Positions 6,272-11,625 of a stretch of DNA of 11,625 bases are shown in pieces. The notes beneath the pieces were generated by a model, which ran no database searches, was not told the DNA's origin, and saw nothing but the letters and a program-made list of their open reading frames with translations. The position numbers were made by a program, and so were the translations under genes. This stretch comes from Caryophanales bacterium UBA3210 (GTDB taxonomy: Bacteria; Bacillota_I; Bacilli_A; RFN20; CAG-449), in contig DEWM01000123.1 of assembly GCA_002363635.1 (NCBI GenBank), forward strand, positions 1 through 11,625. Reading direction: 5' to 3'. Each line of letters begins with the position of its first letter. The stretch's first letter is position 1.

Positions 6272-6444
6272 CTATTTTTCTAAAATAATTAATTTTCTTA
6301 TATATAAAGATATATAGACGAGTAACTTTATAACTTACTGCATAGATATTTTATATAAAATGATGGTAAAAACAAATAAAAAAATTAATATTTCTTAATT
6401 AATTATATTAATTAATAACTTGTATCATAGAAATGTATTTAGTA
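6272..6444. other. AT-rich spacer between divergent promoters
   Basis: About 170 bases, almost all A/T, with no gene that I can support. It contains a perfect inverted repeat with 9-base arms and a 3-base spacer at 6395-6415 (TTAATTAAT / ATTAATTAA). In sequence this poor in G and C the repeat may be chance, although it could also serve as an upstream element for either promoter. Confidence 0.6.
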
Positions 6445-6473
6445 TTGTCAAAAAGTTTACTCAATGATAAAAT
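6445..6473 (+). promoter_or_regulatory. Promoter of the structured leader and tkt
   Basis: TTGTCA (6445-6450) and TAAAAT (6468-6473) are spaced by 17 bases, each 5/6 to consensus. TGA immediately before the -10 makes it an extended -10. The predicted start near 6480 coincides with the 5' strand of the closing helix of the leader RNA. Confidence 0.8.
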
Positions 6474-6479
6474 AGTTGT

Positions 6480-6637
6480 GTCTAGAAGGTCATTATGCGT
6501 TTCCTACATTTTGTTTTCGGGAATCGTTTCCATCACTGTGGTGTTGAAGGCCGTCACATTAAGTTAGGCGGAATCCTAAAGCAGTGAAATGATGCCCACT
6601 TAGTAAGGATAGGAATATCCTTAGGCTTTCTGGACAT
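6480..6637 (+). ncRNA. Structured RNA of unknown class in the tkt leader
   Basis: The predicted transcript start opens an 11-bp helix between 6479-6489 and 6626-6636 (TCTAGAAGG with CTTTCTGGA plus flanking G-C and U-A pairs; two of the eleven pairs are G-U). Inside it, TCATT (6490-6494) pairs with AATGA (6588-6592) and TCACTG (6533-6538) with CAGTGA (6582-6587). Local hairpins occur at 6519-6531 (GGGAA/TTTCC) and 6564-6579 (TTAGG/CCTAA). A strong 8-bp hairpin with a GGAA loop lies at 6604-6623. Its G+C is visibly higher than in the flanks, as expected of a structured RNA in an AT-rich genome. The T-rich TTTTATT after 6636 could act as a weak terminator. I find none of the core motifs I know for T-box, TPP, FMN, SAM, cobalamin, lysine, glycine, purine, M-box, ydaO or ykkC RNAs. 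A 6S-like RNA or a riboswitch for tkt is possible. Confidence 0.55.
6495..6587 (+). CDS. Possible 30-codon leader peptide inside the tkt leader
   Basis: An ATG at 6495 opens a 30-codon frame ending in TGA at 6585-6587. The sequence begins MRFLHFVFGNRFHHC and is rich in Phe, His, Arg and Gly. AGAAGG (6484-6489) lies 5 bases before the ATG, an acceptable ribosome binding site, but is also the 5' strand of the closing helix of the RNA. Codon use (CGT, GGG, CTA, CAG, TGA stop) differs from the neighbouring genes, which prefer AGA for arginine and TAA/TAG stops. The frame may therefore be accidental within a structured RNA. No known family. Confidence 0.2.
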   Translation: MRFLHFVFGNRFHHCGVEGRHIKLGGILKQ

Positions 6638-6662
6638 TTTATTATGTTTAGGAGAAATATAC

Positions 6663-8633
6663 ATGAAAAACATCGATTCATTATCTATTGCAGCTATTAG
6701 ATCAACTGCGATTGACACAATCAACAAAGCAAAATCTGGTCACCCAGGTATGGCACTTGGAAGTGCTCCAATTTTATATACATTATATACTAGACATTTA
6801 GTATCAGATCCTGCTAACCCAAAATGGTTCAACAGAGATAGATTTGTTCTAAGTGCTGGACATGCATCTGCTTTACTTTACACAATGCTCCACGTAGCAG
6901 GATTTAAAGTAGGAATGGATGATTTAAAGCAATTTAGACAATTAAATTCAATTACTCCAGGTCACCCAGAAGTTGGATTAACTCCAGGTGTTGATGCTTC
7001 AGCAGGTCCTTTAGGACAAGGTATTGCTCAGGCTGTAGGTCTAGCAATGGCAGAAGAATTCTTAAGAGCATCATATCCAGATGGTAATAGACTTGTTAAC
7101 CACTACACATATGCTTTATGTGGTGATGGATGTTTAGAAGAAGGTATTTCACAAGAAGCAATTTCTTTTGCAGGTCGTCAAAAATTAGGAAAATTAATTT
7201 TATTCTATGATTCAAATAAAGTTACTCTTGATGGTTCATTAGAAATGTCCTTCCATGAAGATGTTAAAAAGAGATTTGAAGCTTCAGAATGGAATGTTTA
7301 CGAAGTAGAAGATGGAAACGATGTTGAAGCAATTGATAAAGCAATTATCAAAGCTAAAAAATCTTCAGATAAACCAAATTTAATTATTGTTCATACAGTC
7401 ATTGGTTATGGTTCAATTAACCAAGGTTTAAATAAAGTTCACGGCGCTCCACTTGGAGGAGAAGATGGCAAACATGCTAAAGAAGTTTATGGATATGACT
7501 ATCCAGATTTCACAATTCCAGAAGAAGTTTATGATAACTTCAAGAAAACATTTGCAGCTCGTGGTCACAAAGCATTTGTTGAATGGAATGAAGAAACAAA
7601 CTTATATTCCGCAAGACACCCAGAAGAATATGCTAAATTCTTATCAGTATTAAATAACAATATTTCTTCATATATTTATGATGAAATTCCTCATTTTGAA
7701 GCAGGATTTAGTGATGCAACAAGAAATACATCAGGACAAATTTTAAATTTAGTTCACAAGAATGTATTTAACTTAATTGGTGGTTCTGCTGATGTTGCAG
7801 GTTCAGTTAAGACTGCAATTAAAGGTGGAGTTGATTTTACTCCAACAACAAGAAATGGTAGAAACGTTAACTTCGGTATTAGAGAATTTGCAATGGCTGC
7901 TATCCAAAATGGTATGTTATTACATGGCGGCGTTAGAACATATGTAGGTTCATTCTTAGTATTCGTTGATTATTTCAAAGCTGCAGTAAGAATGGCATGC
8001 TTAAGTCATTTACCAGCAATATATTTATTATCACATGATTCACTAGCAGTTGGTGAAGATGGTCCAACACATCAGCCAGTTGAACAACTTGCTATGTTAA
8101 GATCAATTCCTGGAATGTATGTATATAGACCATGTGATGCTAACGAAGTTGCTATTGCTTGGAAACAAGCTTTAGAATCAACTGATCATCCTACAGGTAT
8201 TGTCTTATCAAGACAAAATCTTCCATTACAAGAAGGCTCAAGAAGCAAAGATGCTTTAAGAGGTGGTTACATTATTTCTAAAGAAAGAGGTAATGAACCA
8301 ATGCTTACATTAATTGCTACAGGTTCAGAAGTTGCTTTAGCAGTTAAAGCTCAAGAACAATTATTAATGGAAGGCATTGATGTTAGAGTTGTTTCAATCC
8401 CTTGCCAAGAATTATTCTTAAAACAAGATGGTGCATACATCAAAGAAGTTTTAGGTAATGATTACTCACGTCGTATGGTAATTGAAATGCTATCACCATT
8501 TGGTTGGTACAGATTTGCTCCTCATGTAATGGGTGTAGAAACATTCGGTAAGAGTGCTCCTGCTAGCGACGTAATCAAAGACTTTGGCTTTACAGTTGAA
8601 GAAGTAGTTAGAAGAGTTAAAGATATTATCTAA
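6663..8633 (+). CDS. tkt: Transketolase
   Basis: A 656-residue cytoplasmic thiamine-diphosphate enzyme that moves two-carbon units between ketose and aldose phosphates in the non-oxidative pentose phosphate pathway. The N-terminal pyrophosphate domain (about 1-330) shows His27 (SGHPGM), His67 (SAGHAS), GPLGQG (115-120), GDGCLEEG (154-161), Asn185 in the metal-binding DSNKVTLDG, and His260 (KVHGAPLG). The pyrimidine domain (about 355-520) carries the catalytic Glu408 (GIREFAM) and the substrate-contact His470 (DGPTHQP). A C-terminal domain follows from about 535. Length and all key residues are normal. AGGAGA at 6650-6655 sits 7 bases before the ATG. It stands alone, behind a structured leader that probably controls it, and ends at a bidirectional terminator. 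No transaldolase or other pathway gene is adjacent. Confidence 0.97.
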   Translation: MKNIDSLSIAAIRSTAIDTINKAKSGHPGMALGSAPILYTLYTRHLVSDPANPKWFNRDRFVLSAGHASALLYTMLHVAGFKVGMDDLKQFRQLNSITPGHPEVGLTPGVDASAGPLGQGIAQAVGLAMAEEFLRASYPDGNRLVNHYTYALCGDGCLEEGISQEAISFAGRQKLGKLILFYDSNKVTLDGSLEMSFHEDVKKRFEASEWNVYEVEDGNDVEAIDKAIIKAKKSSDKPNLIIVHTVIGYGSINQGLNKVHGAPLGGEDGKHAKEVYGYDYPDFTIPEEVYDNFKKTFAARGHKAFVEWNEETNLYSARHPEEYAKFLSVLNNNISSYIYDEIPHFEAGFSDATRNTSGQILNLVHKNVFNLIGGSADVAGSVKTAIKGGVDFTPTTRNGRNVNFGIREFAMAAIQNGMLLHGGVRTYVGSFLVFVDYFKAAVRMACLSHLPAIYLLSHDSLAVGEDGPTHQPVEQLAMLRSIPGMYVYRPCDANEVAIAWKQALESTDHPTGIVLSRQNLPLQEGSRSKDALRGGYIISKERGNEPMLTLIATGSEVALAVKAQEQLLMEGIDVRVVSIPCQELFLKQDGAYIKEVLGNDYSRRMVIEMLSPFGWYRFAPHVMGVETFGKSAPASDVIKDFGFTVEEVVRRVKDII

Positions 8634-8650
8634 TTACCACGAAAAACGAT

Positions 8651-8689
8651 AAAAAATAAGTACTTTAGAAAAATCTAAAGTACTTTTTT
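8651..8689. terminator. Bidirectional terminator between tkt and the MreB-like gene
   Basis: AAGTACTTTAGA (8658-8669) pairs perfectly with TCTAAAGTACTT (8674-8685) around AAAA, a 12-bp stem. T residues follow to 8689 for + strand transcripts. On the - strand the complement of the A run at 8651-8656 supplies the T tract for the convergent gene. Confidence 0.93.
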
Positions 8690-8700
8690 AAAAGTTAAAA

Positions 8701-9699
8701 TTAATTAAGATTAAGTGGAATATTGTTTTCACGGATTTCGTGAATTAAATATTTAATACCATTAATTACTGAATATGTTGGGTCTGCTGCAATTCTTACT
8801 GAAACATTTAAGGCTGATTCTAATGAATCTCTCATACCTGCAAGAATGGAGAGGCCTCCAGTAATAACAATACCACCTTCGATAATATCAGAAGCAATTT
8901 CTGGAGGTGTTAATTCTAAACAGTCTGAAATGTCATCTACTAAAGGTTGGAGTAGAGGAGTAATTACTTGAGTAATTTCTGCTGTAGAAATAATGATTGA
9001 ATGAGGTAAGGAGGTAACAATATCTTTACCTGTAACTTCAAGTAATCTATTTTCAGGGAATGCTTCTAAGGATGCAATCTTTAATTTAATATATTCTGCA
9101 GTCTTATCGCCGATGATAATGTGATGAGTTTTTCTAATGTGACGAGCGATTGCATCATCAATCTTTTTACCAGAGAATGATGAAGTTCTAAATAAGAACT
9201 GTGAATCACCTGCTAAAACGGAAATATCTGAGCAACCTCCACCTAATGTAATAACTAAATTACCTCTAGATGTACCTCCTGATAAAGAAGAAGAAAGTCC
9301 TGCTAAGAAAGATTCGCCTCTATATCCTACTCCATCAAAATGAAGGTTAGAAGCAATCTTTTTAAGTGCCATAATGTTTACTTCAGATACATCGGAAGGA
9401 GTAGAGGCAATTAATATTGATTTCTTTGGATTAATTTTTAATGTCTTAAAAATAGATTCAAGTAAATAAGTTAATGCAGTAACTGAAACAATATATCCTT
9501 TTTTAACTGGTCTAATTACTTCAGAGTCTTGGTTTTCTTTACCAGTCATCTTTAATGCCATATATCCAGTTGCAATTACTTTTTTATCTTTCTTTGATAA
9601 ACAAATAACGTTTGGCTCGTTATAAACAATTCCTTTACTAGGAACATAAATTATTAAATTTGAAGAGCCTAAATCAATTCCAATATAATTCTTACTCAT
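8701..9699 (-). CDS. Divergent MreB/Mbl-family bacterial actin homologue
   Basis: A 332-residue protein collinear with MreB, which forms membrane-bound filaments that direct cell-wall synthesis and rod shape. Matches include phosphate-1 loop IGIDLGSSN (6-14), GIVYNEPNVI (23-32), the position of the catalytic glutamate (Glu129 in YRGES), IDDAIARHIR (180-189), GDKTAEYIKLKI (197-208), GKDIVTSLP (224-232) and the adenosine loop GGIVITGGLSIL (275-286). Two departures stand out. The phosphate-2 motif reads VITLGGG, so the aspartate of VVDIGGG is Thr151. The RPL.DGVIADF segment reads RPVKKGYIVSV. These suggest a paralogue with altered or lost ATP hydrolysis. mreC and mreD are not adjacent. GAGGG at 9712-9708 precedes the ATG. 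The gene is monocistronic and diverges from pnp. Confidence 0.88.
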   Translation of the reverse strand: MSKNYIGIDLGSSNLIIYVPSKGIVYNEPNVICLSKKDKKVIATGYMALKMTGKENQDSEVIRPVKKGYIVSVTALTYLLESIFKTLKINPKKSILIASTPSDVSEVNIMALKKIASNLHFDGVGYRGESFLAGLSSSLSGGTSRGNLVITLGGGCSDISVLAGDSQFLFRTSSFSGKKIDDAIARHIRKTHHIIIGDKTAEYIKLKIASLEAFPENRLLEVTGKDIVTSLPHSIIISTAEITQVITPLLQPLVDDISDCLELTPPEIASDIIEGGIVITGGLSILAGMRDSLESALNVSVRIAADPTYSVINGIKYLIHEIRENNIPLNLN

Positions 9700-9722
9700 C
9701 TTTATTTCCCTCGTTGAGTCTT

Positions 9723-9751
9723 ATTTTATCAAAATTAGATATAAATATCTA
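9723..9751 (-). promoter_or_regulatory. Candidate promoter of the MreB-like gene
   Basis: On the - strand TAAAAT (9728-9723, 5/6) lies 17 bases after TAGATA (9751-9746, 4/6). The -35 overlaps an arm of the dyad at 9747-9767, so a protein bound there would block it. Confidence 0.4.
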
Positions 9752-9767
9752 TGTATTAGACATAGAT
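9747..9767. repeat. Perfect dyad with 8-base arms between the MreB-like gene and pnp
   Basis: ATCTATGT (9747-9754) and ACATAGAT (9760-9767) are perfect inverted copies with a 5-base spacer. It overlaps the candidate -35 of the MreB-like gene and could be an operator. On the + strand it is followed by a short T run, but no + strand gene ends upstream, so a terminator role is unlikely. Confidence 0.5.
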
Positions 9768-9772
9768 TTTTA

Positions 9773-9790
9773 CTAATTATTAATAATTAG
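9773..9790. repeat. Perfect 18-base palindrome upstream of pnp
   Basis: CTAATTATTAATAATTAG is its own reverse complement. It sits 5 bases from the neighbouring dyad and about 25 bases upstream of the pnp -10. The sequence is almost all A/T, which raises the chance of coincidence. Confidence 0.45.
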
Positions 9791-9814
9791 GTATATATTT
9801 AATTTTTTTTGATA

Positions 9815-9820
9815 TATAAT
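9815..9820 (+). promoter_or_regulatory. Candidate -10 of the pnp promoter
   Basis: A perfect TATAAT preceded by a T tract and followed by another. The hexamer 17 bases upstream (TATATA, 9792-9797) is a poor -35. The predicted start is near 9827, giving a leader of about 24 bases containing AAGGAGA (9835-9841). Confidence 0.4.
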
Positions 9821-9850
9821 TTTTTTGTTTAATAAAGGAGAAAATTTTAA

Positions 9851-11625
9851 ATGTCAAAGAAAGTATTTTCACTAGACTTTGAAGGAAAGAAATTGAGCGT
9901 TGAATTAGGCGAAATTGCTAAACAAGCTGATGGTGCTGTTTTAGTACGTCTAAATGATACCGTGGTTCTTTCTACAGTTTGTGCTTCTGACGAACCTAAA
10001 GATGGAGACTTTTTCCCATTAACTGTTGGATATGAAGAAAAACAGTATGCAGTTGGAAAAATCCCAGGTAGTTTCTTAAGAAGAGAAGGTCGTCCAGGCG
10101 AACATGCGACCTTAACAGCACGTTTAATTGATAGACCAATTAGACCAATGTTTGCAGATGGTTTCAGAAATGAAGTCCAAATCGTTAACACAGTTATGTC
10201 AGTTGATCCAGATGCAACTCCAGAAATGGCAGCAATGTTTGGTTCATCTTTAGCTTTAGGTATTTCAGATATTCCATTTGATGGACCTATCGCAGGTGTA
10301 TATGTTGGTAGAGTTGATGGCAAATTTGTTATTAACCCAACACAAGAAGAAAAAGAAAAATCAGATTTAAACTTAGCATTAGCAGGTACATCTGAAGCAA
10401 TCAACATGGTTGAAGCAGGTGCTCAAGAATTATCTGAAGAAGAAATGTTAGATGCTTTAATGTTTGGTCATGAAGCAATCAAGAAATTATGTGCATTTGA
10501 AAAAGAAATTATCTTAGAAGTTGGTAAACCAAAGAGAGAAGTTTCTTTATACACAGTTTCAGAAGAAATCAGAAATGATGTAACTTCACGCGCTAAAGAT
10601 AGATTAGTTGCAGCAGTTTCAATCGTTGATAAACTTGAAAGATATGAAGCAATTGATAAGATTAACAACGAAATCCGTGCTTCATATGAAGAAAAAGAAT
10701 ACAAGAATGAAAAGATCAAGAATCAGACAATGATGCAGGTCAATGACATTCTTGAACAATTAGTCGCTGACGAAGTTAGAAGATTAATTACAGTTGAAAA
10801 AATTAGACCTGACGGACGTAAGGTTGATGAAATTAGACCTTTAGATGCTCAGATTGACTTATTACCAAGAGTTCACGGTTCTGCTATGTTTACTCGTGGA
10901 CAAACTCAGGTTATTTCAGTTACAACTCTTGGCCCTCTAGCAGATAAACAAATCATTGATAACTTATCAGCAGAAGACGAAAAGAGATTTATGCACCACT
11001 ACAACTTCCCACCTTATTCAGTTGGTGAAATTGGTAGAATGGGTACACCAGGTAGAAGAGAAATCGGTCACGGTGCACTTGGTGAAAGAGCATTATCATA
11101 CGTCATTCCTTCAGAAGAAGAATTCCCATACACAATTAGATGTGTTTCTGAAGTTGTTGAATCAAACGGTTCATCTTCACAAGCATCAATTTGTGCTTCA
11201 ACAATGTCATTAATGGCAGCAGGTGTTCCAATCAAAGCTCCAGTAGCAGGTATTGCAATGGGCTTAATCACATCTGGTCCATTAGATGGTAAACATCCAT
11301 ATACAATTTTAACTGATATCCAAGGTATGGAAGATCACTACGGTGATATGGACTTTAAGGTTGCAGGTACAGACAATGGTATCACAGCTTTACAAATGGA
11401 TATTAAGATTAAGGGTGTCACACGTGAAGTCTTAAAAGAAGCATTAGCACAAGCTCACAAAGCTAGAGCGGAAATTATGAAAGTAATTAAAGGCGCTATT
11501 GCTAAACCAAGAGAAGAAGTAGGCAAATACGCTCCTAAGATGGCAACTTTAACTATCCCAGTAGATAGAATTAAAGATGTTATTGGTTCACAAGGTAAAG
11601 TTATTAACGATATTATTGCAAAATG
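9851..11625 (+). CDS. pnp: Polyribonucleotide nucleotidyltransferase (PNPase), 3' partial
   Basis: The first 591 codons are present and the frame runs off the window; full-length PNPase is about 700 residues. The enzyme degrades RNA 3' to 5' with phosphate, releasing nucleoside diphosphates, as a trimer in RNA turnover. The first RNase PH domain spans about 5-145, with the RNA-contact segment [10 protein letters not shown] (75-84). The helical domain is at about 240-310. The second RNase PH domain is at about 315-545, with IRPDGR (318-323), [15 protein letters not shown] (401-415), and catalytic Asp495 and Asp501 in [15 protein letters not shown]. The KH domain begins near 565 and shows its GxxG loop (GSQGK, 579-583). 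The S1 domain lies outside the window. AAGGAGA at 9835-9841 precedes the ATG. rpsO, the usual upstream neighbour in many bacteria, is replaced here by the divergent MreB-like gene. Confidence 0.97.
   Translation, partial: MSKKVFSLDFEGKKLSVELGEIAKQADGAVLVRLNDTVVLSTVCASDEPKDGDFFPLTVGYEEKQYAVGKIPGSFLRREGRPGEHATLTARLIDRPIRPMFADGFRNEVQIVNTVMSVDPDATPEMAAMFGSSLALGISDIPFDGPIAGVYVGRVDGKFVINPTQEEKEKSDLNLALAGTSEAINMVEAGAQELSEEEMLDALMFGHEAIKKLCAFEKEIILEVGKPKREVSLYTVSEEIRNDVTSRAKDRLVAAVSIVDKLERYEAIDKINNEIRASYEEKEYKNEKIKNQTMMQVNDILEQLVADEVRRLITVEKIRPDGRKVDEIRPLDAQIDLLPRVHGSAMFTRGQTQVISVTTLGPLADKQIIDNLSAEDEKRFMHHYNFPPYSVGEIGRMGTPGRREIGHGALGERALSYVIPSEEEFPYTIRCVSEVVESNGSSSQASICASTMSLMAAGVPIKAPVAGIAMGLITSGPLDGKHPYTILTDIQGMEDHYGDMDFKVAGTDNGITALQMDIKIKGVTREVLKEALAQAHKARAEIMKVIKGAIAKPREEVGKYAPKMATLTIPVDRIKDVIGSQGKVINDIIAK

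Noticed and set aside
6480..6662. T-box or known metabolite riboswitch upstream of tkt
   Set aside because: I found no T-box antiterminator core and none of the conserved cores of the common riboswitch classes, so I left the class open instead of naming one.
7453..7653. 66-codon frame within tkt
   Set aside because: It is an alternative phase inside the transketolase gene without its own start signals.
9847..10407. Long open frame on the - strand inside pnp
   Set aside because: It lies opposite a well-conserved PNPase reading frame and its product resembles no family; it is a shadow of the codon bias. The same holds for the - strand frames at 10468-10719 and 11068-11271.
10956..11213. + strand frame in another phase of pnp
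   Set aside because: It overlaps the RNase PH domain 2 coding sequence in a different frame and has no ribosome binding site or family resemblance.
1..11625. Genetic code 4 (TGA as tryptophan), suggested by the low GC
   Set aside because: All tryptophans are TGG and no in-frame TGA occurs in any conserved gene.
1..11625. Mobile elements, CRISPR arrays, tRNA or rRNA genes
   Set aside because: No transposase or integrase motifs, no regularly spaced repeats of CRISPR length and no tRNA cloverleaf were seen; the genes are ordinary chromosomal ones.

Overview
The window looks like a chromosomal housekeeping segment of a low-GC Gram-positive bacterium, probably an Erysipelotrichia- or Mollicutes-related Firmicute. 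The signs are AT-rich codon use, Shine-Dalgarno sites of the AGGAGG type, an infC-rpmI-rplT operon, a ThiI without a rhodanese domain, and short A/T-rich intergenic gaps. Tryptophan is always TGG in the readable genes and no TGA interrupts a frame, so the standard bacterial code applies. The species cannot be named from this sequence alone.

Region 1 (1-4877, all + strand). It opens with the C-terminal end of a probable family 3 glycoside hydrolase, which overlaps a HAD-family phosphatase or phosphomutase by 10 bases. Then come a cofactor-independent phosphoglycerate mutase of the plant/trypanosomatid sequence type, with its own terminator, a 63-residue two-helix membrane protein, thiI, and a two-helix membrane protein resembling DUF3592 that starts 2 bases after thiI. 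Region 1 closes with a terminator whose stem contains the last stop codon.

Region 2 (4897-6271, - strand). This is the translation operon infC-rpmI-rplT (IF-3, L35, L20). infC appears to start at an AUU codon 7 bases after a perfect AGGAGG. The roughly 146-base leader carries a terminator-like hairpin just before that site and a partner loop able to pair with it, which fits L20 autoregulation by attenuation.

Region 3 (6272-8689). An AT-rich divergent gap is followed by a strong promoter, then a structured leader of about 157 bases whose first and last bases pair in an 11-bp helix, then transketolase (tkt). The leader's identity is unknown to me and it is the most interesting element here. 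It also contains an ATG-started 30-codon reading frame.

Region 4 (8690-11625). A divergent MreB-family actin homologue on the - strand lacks a key ATPase-site aspartate. It shares a bidirectional terminator with tkt. It is separated by an intergenic region with two perfect dyads from pnp (polynucleotide phosphorylase), which runs off the right edge inside its KH domain.

Functionally the window mixes carbon metabolism (glycoside hydrolase, HAD, phosphoglycerate mutase, transketolase), RNA and translation functions (ThiI, IF-3, L35, L20, PNPase) and a cell-shape-type filament protein. I see no insertion sequence, prophage, CRISPR array, tRNA or rRNA.
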